Program-made: the position numbers and the translations under genes | Notes under the pieces: model-generated | Seen by the model: only the letters and a program-made list of their open reading frames with translations | The model's database searches: none | What the model was told of the DNA's origin: nothing | NCBI GenBank assembly: GCA_003223555.1 | Contig: QHVM01000071.1 | Span: forward strand, 1 to 56,888 | Length of the DNA: 56,888 bases | Reading direction: 5' to 3' | Source of the DNA: Acidobacteriota bacterium | Lineage (GTDB): Bacteria; Acidobacteriota; Vicinamibacteria; Fen-336 | In this document: piece after piece, positions 25,701 through 33,493 of the stretch | How positions within the stretch are numbered: position 1 is the first letter of the stretch | How the letters are laid out: every line of letters starts with the position of its first letter

Positions 25701-26234
25701 CTGATGCTCGATCGTGAAATAGACGACGTAGGCCAGGCTGCCGAAGAAGAGCACCGACCCCATGGCGTGGCCGCTCGGGAAGCTGTAGCCGCTGGCCAGG
25801 ACCAGCGAGCTGGCGGGGCGCGCGCGATGGAAATAGACCTTGAGCAGCCCGTTCAGCAGCGCGCCGCCGGCCATGGCCGCCGCGAAGGCGTAGAGCCGGC
25901 GATGCGACTTGATCTTCAGCAGCCAGAGGATGACGAGCACGGAGAGCGGGGCCATGATCTCCAGCCGGCCGAAGAGGGAGATCGCGATCATGAGCATGGT
26001 CATCCGCGGCGAGACGAGCCGGTGGGCGATCTGCTGGGCCTGGAAGTCGGCGTGGCGGATGTTCTGCGTCGAGAACACCCAGTCGGCGATCCGGTCGAAG
26101 ACGGCCGCGGCGGCCACCGCGAGGAAGAAGCCGACGACGAGGTGGAGGCCGAGGTAGCCCTCGGGGGAGAGCCAGCGCCGGTAGAAGCTGGGCCGCGGGG
26201 CGGGTTGGGCGGCGGCGCTCACGGCGTCGGGCAT
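22734..26234 (-). CDS. PAP2 phosphatase fused in frame to a predicted periplasmic/outer-membrane protein
   Basis: A continuous frame of 1166 residues. Residues 1-245 are a complete membrane PAP2 phosphatase with all three signature motifs: KVYFHRARP (KX6RP), YSFPSGHAM (PSGH) and SRIYLGVHYFSD (SRX5HX3D). Next comes a signal-peptide-like segment (AAGSLLLALLLGRPAAAA, about residues 254-272). After this lies an alpha/beta region of unknown type (to about 520), a LolA-like beta region with VWIDADSFAMLRVAASQ, and a barrel-like C-terminus ending in AFKVF. No ATG, GTG or TTG lies before the internal signal. The parts may be cut by signal peptidase, or a stop and start were lost. The 5' end overlaps the kinase-like lipoprotein gene by 16 bases. 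Confidence 0.75.
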   Translation of the reverse strand: MPDAVSAAAQPAPRPSFYRRWLSPEGYLGLHLVVGFFLAVAAAAVFDRIADWVFSTQNIRHADFQAQQIAHRLVSPRMTMLMIAISLFGRLEIMAPLSVLVILWLLKIKSHRRLYAFAAAMAGGALLNGLLKVYFHRARPASSLVLASGYSFPSGHAMGSVLFFGSLAYVVYFTIEHQRAWRLAAVLACGLSALAIGASRIYLGVHYFSDVVAGFVAGIGWMAVCFSGTEAWVRWRDYRRSRHQAAVKAAATKAAGSLLLALLLGRPAAAATAVGPPCAECVAWEATTEQAEALLGTGDRLAGVEVVMPAAPGAEWPVDLLSRLRERGAQTDLLLRAAGDSVEEDVFRLKTRATELRSQQPSILLGLEAKAPAWPQLWQRGLGAYIDFVVAGANRPLPADMAGVPVWRRFEGSPSIPALLSLTTASAGERVLAPAVDPALVLAMARLGELLPAGLSPLGQVRIMCEPARPSTAEACTSRVFLHPRTLEAIALVDPYAPLRAVSVAPGAMRIEVRPLDPGAAPGETFPAALGPHAELPGVDRTFLLRIAGWSGADEGRFISAVDVTGQRSLTVEEVIARHQAAAARQRRQVRSLIASGTMVISFQVPGLDAPMTISSETVIYEAPGVSEVEQRHIRLNGLDYETEKDGVPRLPIVEPERVSEPPLAISLSEVYRYHLEGREKERGRDAYVLAFEPRAEGRSLFRGRVWIDADSFAMLRVAASQTSLRGAIISAQQEDEFVPVEAGGRMAWLLGRSEAHQVYAGAGYRTPIHRVLTLAQHEPNPAGFAARLAAAHASPAVMMQETPEGFRYLRRIGKPVEPGNVPGPGTQRVAAGKAQRVRTIAAGVLVDPDIDHPLPFAALSYVDFDFLGTGAQVNAFCGGAFAQAAFAVPSLGGTRLQLHGTGFATFVEYNDRSFREGVEVYAEDVRQRPARLTLGLLRPLGPRWRARADYELGYTRFRRAGFADPAFAPPASTPVHGLRLALEAQQGPWSASLWWGYARRQRWPAWGFTGNPEFGPQAIGFQRYGADAGRSFVFSPRAVGQARLSWMAGRGLDRFSRFTFDGFDNRLRGYPSAGLRYDRGALLRTAASWNAARRLRLDGFLDGAFVRDPGFGPREKPYLGAGAGVETVLPHGLLLAVDWGYGFQARDREGRKGAQVLRATAFKVF

Positions 26235-27306
26235 GGCGGCCCGTCGGCGACCTCGGCCACCTTGACCTCGAAGGCCCGGACCCAGCCGTCCAGGTCGCGG
26301 TTGGCGTCGGGCCCCGCCTCGAACTGGGCGAACCCGGCGGCGGCGAAGAGGTCCCGCACCTGCGCCGCGCGAAGCTGCTTCAGCTCCGTGGCGAGGAGCT
26401 TCCGGCCGCCTTCGGAGATCTCGGCCTCGCCGAAGGTCGCGCCGTGATAGGGCAGGGACTTCATGTCCACGCGGCAGGCCTCGCGGTCGGCCCATACCGG
26501 CACCTTCCTCCACGCCTCGAGGTCGAGGGCCAGCGGGCCGAAGGTCGCGCCCACGTCCTGCAGGAACGCGAAGGGCTCGCGGCACTCGCCTCCGGCCTGC
26601 TCCGCTCCGGGCAAGCAGACCAGCCGCTGGTTGGGGGCCTTGTTGTCCCAGTCGGCGAGCAGCACCGCGACGAGGCGCAGGGCGTCTCGCTCGGCCCGGT
26701 TGGCGCCGCCACCCGGATCGATCCGTTCCAGCTCGTACCACGCCCAGCCCGGCGCGCCGTGAGCGGCGATCTTCTTCCCGGGGAACGGCCGCTCGACCGA
26801 GGCGGGCGCGAAGTCGACCGCGCGGTCCTCCCGGCTGAAGAACGCGTCCAGCCACCGGAAGCGCGGCTGGGGATAGGGCGGGCAGCCGAAGCAGCGCACG
26901 CGGGCGACGGCGTACATGAGGTCGGCGCCGAAGCCGAGCGCGGAGAGCAGCCGGGCCGCCGCGACCTCGGTCACCGCCTCGGGGTTGCGATGGCCGTACT
27001 TCACCTTGACGACCTCGCCGCCCGGCAGGACGCAGTAGAACTTCGGGGTCCGCCCGTACGAGCGCCTCAGTTTCCCCCCGGCGGGTTTCGCCGGAAGTCC
27101 ACTTCTCCGATCGGCTGCGGCGGCTCGCGCCAGACGCGCGCCCGGGCCAGCGCGCCGGCCCGCATCGCGTCCGCGCGGTCCGTGGGCAGCGGCAGCGTGT
27201 CGTCCTCCTTGCGCGGCTCGTAGTCGCCGGGCGGCAGCGCCGGCGCGGTGGGATCCCGGGGCGCGCACGCCGACAGGAGCAGGCCGACCAGCAGCACGCC
27301 CCTCAT
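26219..27306 (-). CDS. Lipoprotein with protein-kinase-like residue set, frameshifted near its N-terminus
   Basis: The product would be about 360 residues. The N-terminal frame (27306 to about 27075) has a lipobox (VGLLLSAC, Cys 14). After the GGGGGG run at 27074-27079 this frame stops. Adding one G joins it to the main frame, KLRRSYGRTPKFYCVL onward, ending at 26219. The main domain shows a kinase-like order. First is a strand lysine (EVVKVKYG), then a helix-C-like Glu (VTEVAAARLLSALG). A catalytic loop follows as LLADWDNKAPNQRLV, with D-x-K-x-x-N spacing as in HRDLKPEN, and a DxG motif as FLQDVGATFG. A secreted kinase or pseudokinase is inferred; similarity to a known family was not established. 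Its stop overlaps the PAP2 fusion start. Confidence 0.6.
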
Positions 27307-27347
27307 CTTCCGATCTTATCCCGGTCGCGCGAACCTCCTCGGTGCCC

Positions 27348-27376
27348 TTGACCGTCCGGCGGCGCCACGATAGCTT
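27348..27376 (+). promoter_or_regulatory. Candidate promoter for the TonB-dependent receptor
   Basis: TTGACC (27348-27353), a 17-base spacer, then TAGCTT (27371-27376). The -35 is five of six and the -10 three of six. The start codon at 27396 would be about 13 bases from the expected transcription start, so the leader is very short. A GGAGAG site lies in it. Confidence 0.35.
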
Positions 27377-27395
27377 CGAGTTGTTCCGGAGAGAC

Positions 27396-30300
27396 ATGCC
27401 GCATCCCTCTCGCGTTCGAGCGGCTTGCTCCGCCTGCCTGTTCGCGGCCCTCGCCGCCGCCGCGGCCGCCCAGACGGTCACCGGCACCGTCCAGGGCACC
27501 GTCACCGACCCGAGCGGCGGCGTGCTGCCCGGCGCCACGGTGGTCATCCGCAGCCCGGAGACGGGGCTGGCGCGGACGTTGTCGACCACCGAGAAGGGCT
27601 TCTACAGCGCCCCGTTCCTGCCCATCGGCCGCTACCAGGTGCGCGCTTCACGGGCGGGGTTCGGCACGGCCGTCCGGGACAAGGTCGACGTGCGCCTGAA
27701 CGACACCATGGTCGTCGATCTCGTCCTCGACCCCCGCGTCGCCGAGGTGGTCACGGTCACCGCCGAGCGGCCCCCCATCAACACGACCAACGCCGAGATC
27801 AAGCAGGCCCTGACCGCCGAGCAGATCATCGACAAGCCGACCCTGGCCCAGACCAACGCCTTCCTGAGCCTGGCCGAGACCTTCGCCGGCTTCCAGGAAA
27901 ACCCGACCTCGGGCCAGAACAACCCCACCGCCTCCTCGGGCTCTTCGATCAACTTCGACGGCACGGGGACCCGCGGCGCCACCTTCCAGATCAACGGCGT
28001 CAACAACGACGACTCGTCCGAGAACCAGAACCGTCAGGGAGTGGCCCTGTCGACGATCAAGGAGTTCCAGGTCATCACCAATACCTACAGCGCAGAGTTC
28101 GGCCGGGGCTACGGGGCGGTGGTGCTGGTCCAGACCAAGCAGGGCACGAATCGGTTCGCGGGGGACGTCTACGGGTACTTCAACGACAGCCACTGGAACG
28201 CCAAGCGCTTCTTCGACCGGGGCAAACCCGACAACCAGCGCAAGCAGTACGGCTTCACCCTCGGCTTCCCGGTCATGAAGAACAGGCTGTTCGGCTTCGT
28301 GAGCTTCGACCAGACCCGGCGGGACGGGACGCAGAGCTACACCCGCGACCTCTTCCTGCCCGCCGAGCTGGGAGGGACGCGGCTGACCCGGGGCAACGAC
28401 AGCCCGGCCAACCGGCAGTTCATCGACTCGGTGCTGGGCCGCTTCCCCGCCTCGCTGTCCGCCAACGACCCCCGCAGCCCGCGCACCTACCAGGGGGCGG
28501 TGGGCTTCGACCAGCCCCTCGACGACTACACGGCGCGGATGGACTGGGACCCCACCGCCCGCGACCACGTCTCCGGCCGGGGCCAGTACACCCGGCAGGT
28601 CTTCGACAACGAGGACATCATCGTCGGCGAGGCCACCAAGCAGAACAACCGGCAGATCAACTACGGCCTGACCTGGACCCACCTGTTCTCGGCCCGGACG
28701 GTGGGCGAGTTCCGCTACGGGCTGGGCATCCGCGACACCAACGTCGACATCAAGGCCGGCAACGACACCCCCATCGTCCGCTTCGCCGGCACCCCGGTGT
28801 CCGGCTCGATCATCGGCAACGCGGGCGGGTTCCCCATCCACCGCGACCAGCGGGACAACCAGCTCGTCTACAACGTCTCCAGCCTGCTCGGCGGCGCCCA
28901 CGGCTTGAAGGCCGGGACCGACGTCCGCTTCTCGAGCCTGGACGACCTGGCCGACAACTTCTCCCGCGGATTCTGGAGCTTCGGCGCCACCTGCGGGGGG
29001 GTGAGCTATCCCAGCTCCTACGCCGCCTTCCTCGACGGCTGCGTCACGACGTTCCAGAAGGGCTACGGCAACTTCTTCCTCGAGAATCGGCTGAAGGAAT
29101 ACAACGTCTACGCCGAGGACGACTGGAAGGTGAGGCCGAGCCTGACCCTGAACCTCGGCCTGCGCTACGAGTACGTGGAGGCGCCGAAGGAAAAGGAAGG
29201 ACGGCTGGACTACGCATACGGAGCCGACAAGGACAACGTCGAGCCGCGGCTCGGGTTCGCATGGTCTCCGGGCTGGAGCCACGGGGTGCTGGGGCGGATC
29301 GCGGGCGGGGCGGGCAACGCCTCGATCCGCGGCGGCTACGGCGTCTACCACGGCCGCGTCTTCCAGTCGATCTTCTCCCAGACGGGGGCCAACGTCCGCT
29401 TCAACCCCCCGAACGCGATCTTCCTGACCTTCACCAACAGCCTGAACGTGGGCGACCCCACCGGCGGCTTCGTGTTCCGGCCGGGGCCCCAGACCGCGCG
29501 CCACAGCGAGACCCTCATCGACCCCCGCCTCGAGATGCCCTCCACCCACAAGTGGAACCTCACATTCGAGCGCAAGATGCCCTGGAGCTCCAGCCTGCGG
29601 CTCACCTACAGCGGCACCCGCGGGCTCGGCCTGCTGCGCTACAGCCTCGACAACCTGCCCGTGTCGCCGCTGGCCGGCGGGATCGTGGTCGTCGACCATC
29701 CCAACAACGCGCCCGCGGCCGGCTTCCCCGACCTCCGGGGGATCAAGATCGACAGGATCGCCAACGACTTCCAATGCGCCGGAACCGCATTCCTGCCCGG
29801 GATCAACCCCAACGCCGCCTGCCCCGTGCCGGTGCCCATCGCCAACGACGAGGTCAGCCTCCGCGTGCCCCGCACCAACGAGCGCCGGCCCGACCCCCGT
29901 TTCACCACCAACCTGGTGGTGAGCAACGGAGCCAACAGCTGGTACCACGGCCTGCAGGTGGAGTGGCTGAAGCGCTTGAGCGGCGGCCTCCGCTTCGAGG
30001 TCGCCTACACCTGGAGCAAGGCCATCGACGACACCTCGGAGGCCACCTTCGTGGGCGCGGGTGACTCGAACATCCTCGGCCCCGACCGGCGCTTCGCGCG
30101 CGGGCTGTCGCGCTTCGACACCCGCCACCGGCTCGCGCTCAATGGGACCTGGCGGCTGCCGATCTTCCGCGATCGGACGGACTCCTTCGGGAAGGTATTC
30201 GGCGGCTGGCAGCTGGCGGCGGTGCTGAAGATCTCCTCCGGCACGCCCTTCACCGTCATCGACACCGGCACGGGCGACATCAACTTCGACGGCTTCTCGG

Positions 30301-30671
30301 AGAACCGCCCGGTGATCCTCGACCCGTCGATCCTCTACCGGACGGTGGACGACCGCGACCACGCCACCGAGCGGCTTCCCCGCACCGCCTTCCGGCGGGC
30401 GAACTTCCAGGATCTGGGGGGCGACATCGTCGGCCGGAACACGTTCTTCGGCGACGGCGTGCGGAACCTGGACATCGGGATCTACAAGTCGTTCGCCACG
30501 GTGGGCGATCAGCGCCTGAGCGTGCGCCTGGAGCTGTTCAACGCCTTCAACCGCGCGCAGTTCGGCTTTCCCAGCGCGGACCTGGCCGCCAGCAACTTCG
30601 GCCAGATCGTCGGCACCGCCGGCGCCTACAACCCGCGCACGGTGCAGATCACGCTCAGATACTCGTTCTAG
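27396..30671 (+). CDS. TonB-dependent receptor with N-terminal carboxypeptidase-like domain (Oar type)
   Basis: A 1091-residue outer-membrane protein. Signal peptide (LFAALAAAAAAQ) to about residue 27, then a carboxypeptidase-regulatory-like beta domain (GTVTDPSGGVLPGATVVI, residues about 34-115). A plug domain with RGATFQINGVNNDD and YSAEFGRGYGAVVLVQTKQG (about 205-255) follows. The long 22-strand-type barrel ends in TVQITLRYSF, with the terminal Phe beta-signal. The layout matches the Oar-like receptors abundant in Acidobacteria, which are thought to import oligosaccharides or other large molecules. No obvious TonB box was seen. It is divergent from the kinase-like lipoprotein gene, with 89 bases between. 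The substrate is unknown. Confidence 0.9.
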   Translation: MPHPSRVRAACSACLFAALAAAAAAQTVTGTVQGTVTDPSGGVLPGATVVIRSPETGLARTLSTTEKGFYSAPFLPIGRYQVRASRAGFGTAVRDKVDVRLNDTMVVDLVLDPRVAEVVTVTAERPPINTTNAEIKQALTAEQIIDKPTLAQTNAFLSLAETFAGFQENPTSGQNNPTASSGSSINFDGTGTRGATFQINGVNNDDSSENQNRQGVALSTIKEFQVITNTYSAEFGRGYGAVVLVQTKQGTNRFAGDVYGYFNDSHWNAKRFFDRGKPDNQRKQYGFTLGFPVMKNRLFGFVSFDQTRRDGTQSYTRDLFLPAELGGTRLTRGNDSPANRQFIDSVLGRFPASLSANDPRSPRTYQGAVGFDQPLDDYTARMDWDPTARDHVSGRGQYTRQVFDNEDIIVGEATKQNNRQINYGLTWTHLFSARTVGEFRYGLGIRDTNVDIKAGNDTPIVRFAGTPVSGSIIGNAGGFPIHRDQRDNQLVYNVSSLLGGAHGLKAGTDVRFSSLDDLADNFSRGFWSFGATCGGVSYPSSYAAFLDGCVTTFQKGYGNFFLENRLKEYNVYAEDDWKVRPSLTLNLGLRYEYVEAPKEKEGRLDYAYGADKDNVEPRLGFAWSPGWSHGVLGRIAGGAGNASIRGGYGVYHGRVFQSIFSQTGANVRFNPPNAIFLTFTNSLNVGDPTGGFVFRPGPQTARHSETLIDPRLEMPSTHKWNLTFERKMPWSSSLRLTYSGTRGLGLLRYSLDNLPVSPLAGGIVVVDHPNNAPAAGFPDLRGIKIDRIANDFQCAGTAFLPGINPNAACPVPVPIANDEVSLRVPRTNERRPDPRFTTNLVVSNGANSWYHGLQVEWLKRLSGGLRFEVAYTWSKAIDDTSEATFVGAGDSNILGPDRRFARGLSRFDTRHRLALNGTWRLPIFRDRTDSFGKVFGGWQLAAVLKISSGTPFTVIDTGTGDINFDGFSENRPVILDPSILYRTVDDRDHATERLPRTAFRRANFQDLGGDIVGRNTFFGDGVRNLDIGIYKSFATVGDQRLSVRLELFNAFNRAQFGFPSADLAASNFGQIVGTAGAYNPRTVQITLRYSF

Positions 30672-30705
30672 GGCGACGGGGGCAGGGCCGCGCCGCAGCC
30701 TCGCG

Positions 30706-31269
30706 CTACTGGCTGATGGGCGGCTGGCCGCTGATCTGGCGCATCGCCTGCTCGGCGGCGACGCGCGTGGAGTCGATGCGCGCGGCCTCGGCCAGGGCGG
30801 GCAGCGCCGGGCGGGCGGGCGGCCCGATGTTGCCGAGGGCCTTGGCCGCCCACAGGCGGACGTTGCCGTCGCGGTCGCGCACGGCGCGGGCGAGCGCCGG
30901 GACGGCCGGCGCCGCATCCGGGCCGACCGACTCGAGCGCCATCGCCACCCCGACCCGCACGCCGTCGTCGGCGTCGGCCAGCGCTCCGGCCAGCACCGGT
31001 ACCGCGGCTCTCGCCTTCGGCCCCAGGCCCCACAGCGCCGACGCTGCGGCGGTGCGGACCTTCGCCGCGGGATCCTGGAGGGCCGGGATGAGGACGGGCA
31101 CGGCCGGCTCGCCCATCTCCACGAGTTTGCGTACCGCCTTGTCCACCGACTCCTGATCAGGGCTCCGGAGGTCCCCGACGAGATCGGCGGCGCGTTGCTC
31201 CGGCGAGCGGCAGGAAGCGAGCCCGAAGGCGGTCAGCACCAGGATCGCGGGGCGGAGGGAGCCACGCAC
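30706..31269 (-). CDS. HEAT-repeat lipoprotein
   Basis: A 187-residue predicted lipoprotein; the signal ends in GLASC (Cys 20). The remainder is four or so HEAT/PBS-lyase-like repeats, for example AVPVLIPALQDPAAKVRTAA, VRVGVAMALESVGPDAAPA and VRLWAAKALGNIGPPARPA. Each forms a helix pair with conserved Val, Ala and Leu at the packing positions. Such proteins serve as binding scaffolds. It ends 34 bases from the receptor's stop and is convergent with it. The membrane-protein gene on the same strand ends upstream, nine bases before this region. Confidence 0.82.
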   Translation of the reverse strand: MRGSLRPAILVLTAFGLASCRSPEQRAADLVGDLRSPDQESVDKAVRKLVEMGEPAVPVLIPALQDPAAKVRTAAASALWGLGPKARAAVPVLAGALADADDGVRVGVAMALESVGPDAAPAVPALARAVRDRDGNVRLWAAKALGNIGPPARPALPALAEAARIDSTRVAAEQAMRQISGQPPISQ

Positions 31270-31278
31270 GGCGGAAGT

Positions 31279-33372
31279 CTACGCCCGAGGACCGGTTATC
31301 CGGGCGTGCTCCCGGTCACACATGGGCCGGGCACCCCCGCCCGGCTCTTCGGCGTCCGGCTCCAGCCGTTCCGGGTCCGGGACGTACAGCTCGTACGGCC
31401 CGTCCTCGTCCACCTTGACCAGGCCGAGCAGTCGGACGGCGAAGTGGCGGAGGTGCTCGGTGGCCCGCGCGGTATCGATGACCACGTAGCCCAGCCGCGA
31501 GCGTTGGAGGAAGCGGGAGCGGCGGGCGAAGGCCTGGCGTCGCTGCGCCGGCGACAATACCTGGCCGCCGCTCAGCGTGAAGAGCGCGTTCAGGATCGCA
31601 TAGCGCCGGCAGGCGCGCACGCGTTTGAGCGACACCCGGGACAGGTAGCCCCCCACCAGGGGCTTGCCGTGCAGCGTCTGGTGGAACTGCGCGGCCGCGC
31701 TGTAGTCGCCCGTCGACGACGTGCCGTCCCTCAGCCCCGTGGGCAGCTCCAGCACGCGCACGTCCCGCGGGTCGTCGGCGATCCTCTGGAACACCCGCGG
31801 GATCTCGGCGGAGTAGAGGGCCCGCGGGACGGGCGCCAACTCGAAGAGGAGGGCGGTGCCGATGCCCGCCGCGATGAGGCCGCGGCGAGCGGCGTGGCGG
31901 CGCATCAGCTCGCTCACGGCCAGCGCGAAGAGCGCGCAGAGCAGCATCATCACCACCACGGCGAAGCGTCCCGGCGAGCGCACGAAGCCGATGACGGGCA
32001 CGTAGCGCAGAAGCGCCCATGGCGTCGGGATCCGGGTGTTCACTCCCCCGACCCAGATGAAGGGGCCGAGGGCGAGCAGGGCGAAGAACGCGGCCAGGAC
32101 GGCCCAGCGCCGGGGGATCCGCCGCCGGGGCCAGAATCCGGCCACGATCACCAGGGGCGCGACCATGGTCAGCGCGGCCACGTTCTCCTCGAAGCCGTCC
32201 GGCCGCTCCCGCCGGAGCCAGTCGGGGCCCGACCCGCTGAGCAGCCGGTGGTTGGGATTCGGCATGAAGAAGGCCAGGGCGTCGACGCCCCGGGGGCTGC
32301 TGCGCCAGTGGACGGGAGGAGAGACGACGTCATGCTCGGCGACGCGCGCGGCGAAGGCCGGCAGGGAGGCCATCAAGCCCAGGCTGGCGGCCAGCACGCC
32401 CGCGGCGCCGATCCACGCCCAGGCCCGCCAGGGCGGAGGCGGTCCGAGGCGCAGGCGCAGGGAGCGGCCGAGGATGAAGCGGGCGGCGAGGACGAGCACG
32501 GCGAGCAGCACGGGGGTGTTCACGGCGTGCACACCGATCCGGACCCCGCCCAGCTCCACCGTCCGGCCTCCGGTGAGGGCGATCCAGGCCGCCAGCGCGA
32601 CGAGGAGGATGGCCAGGCCGTCGAGGATGCGAACGACGGAGCCGTGCGGCGTCGCTCGGGTCTCCCGCGTGGCGCGAATGCTCGCCGTTCCGAGGTACGC
32701 GCCGGCGATGAGCACGCAGAAGACCGCGTAATACGGGTCGCAGTAGAGGGCCCAGGCCAGTGTCAGACCGAGGCCGAAGCCGTAGCGGACACGCGGCGTC
32801 TCCTCGATCTTCATCAGGAGGAGGAGGAAGACGGGAAGGGGCGCCGCGGCCACGAGGCTGAAGTGCGCGGTGCCGCGGGCGGTCAGGAACGGGGAAAACG
32901 CGAACAACACCCCGGCCAGCCACGCCGCCATCACACTCCCGCTCAGGTGGCGGGCGAGGAGGAACATCGAGTAGGCGTTCAGGACGCCGAGGACCAGGTA
33001 GAGGACGTTGAAGGTGGCGATGAGGCCGAGCCGCGGCTGCAGCGGGAGGGACAGCAGGTTCGCGAAGACCGCGTAGTTGTGCAGCGTGAGGTCGGTGCGG
33101 CCGGTGGGGGCGAAGAGGGCCGACGTGTAGAGGGGGCTGCGCCCCGCCAGCAGCTCGTGCCGGAAGTGCCAGAGGTTCCAGACGTAGACACCGGTGTCGC
33201 CGGCGGGGTCACCGGTGAGGTGGGTCGAAAGATGTAGCGGGAGTGGCCAGGAAAGGCCGACGCTCAGGAGGGCGTAGGCGGAGAGAATCGCCAGATGCCA
33301 GCGCCATCCGGCCGGTGCTGCGATCTCGACCCCCTCGCGCTTCGATGCCCGGACTCTCCATGCCGCGGGCAC
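31279..33372 (-). CDS. Large multi-pass membrane protein, GT-C glycosyltransferase-like
   Basis: A 697-residue protein with about eleven hydrophobic segments, starting near residue 28. An extracytoplasmic loop after the first helix holds HLTGDPAGDTGVYVWNLWHF. Acidic residues in that position are typical of GT-C enzymes that use lipid-linked sugars. The last 180 residues are soluble and periplasmic (RVLELPTGLRDGTSSTGDYS, then GYVVIDTARATEHLRHF). This resembles uncharacterised membrane proteins of the YfhO/GT-39-like group. The acceptor is unknown. It is followed nine bases later on the same strand by the HEAT-repeat lipoprotein gene, so the two are likely co-transcribed. Confidence 0.68.
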   Translation of the reverse strand: MPAAWRVRASKREGVEIAAPAGWRWHLAILSAYALLSVGLSWPLPLHLSTHLTGDPAGDTGVYVWNLWHFRHELLAGRSPLYTSALFAPTGRTDLTLHNYAVFANLLSLPLQPRLGLIATFNVLYLVLGVLNAYSMFLLARHLSGSVMAAWLAGVLFAFSPFLTARGTAHFSLVAAAPLPVFLLLLMKIEETPRVRYGFGLGLTLAWALYCDPYYAVFCVLIAGAYLGTASIRATRETRATPHGSVVRILDGLAILLVALAAWIALTGGRTVELGGVRIGVHAVNTPVLLAVLVLAARFILGRSLRLRLGPPPPWRAWAWIGAAGVLAASLGLMASLPAFAARVAEHDVVSPPVHWRSSPRGVDALAFFMPNPNHRLLSGSGPDWLRRERPDGFEENVAALTMVAPLVIVAGFWPRRRIPRRWAVLAAFFALLALGPFIWVGGVNTRIPTPWALLRYVPVIGFVRSPGRFAVVVMMLLCALFALAVSELMRRHAARRGLIAAGIGTALLFELAPVPRALYSAEIPRVFQRIADDPRDVRVLELPTGLRDGTSSTGDYSAAAQFHQTLHGKPLVGGYLSRVSLKRVRACRRYAILNALFTLSGGQVLSPAQRRQAFARRSRFLQRSRLGYVVIDTARATEHLRHFAVRLLGLVKVDEDGPYELYVPDPERLEPDAEEPGGGARPMCDREHARITGPRA

Positions 33373-33493
33373 GGCGCCGAACGGCCCCTTCCAGTGATCC
33401 TGAACGCGGTTGTTGGGAGGACGTTAGCGCCGGCTGGGCCCGGAGTCAAGCCCTTGAACGGCTCCGGCACGTCTTCTCCGCGCGGCCGGTGCT

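Noticed and set aside
27648-30917. A 1089-codon frame on the minus strand, antisense to the TonB-dependent receptor
   Set aside because: Composition is Val/Ala/Gly/Asp-rich with no motif, and it overlaps a clear receptor. It is a shadow.
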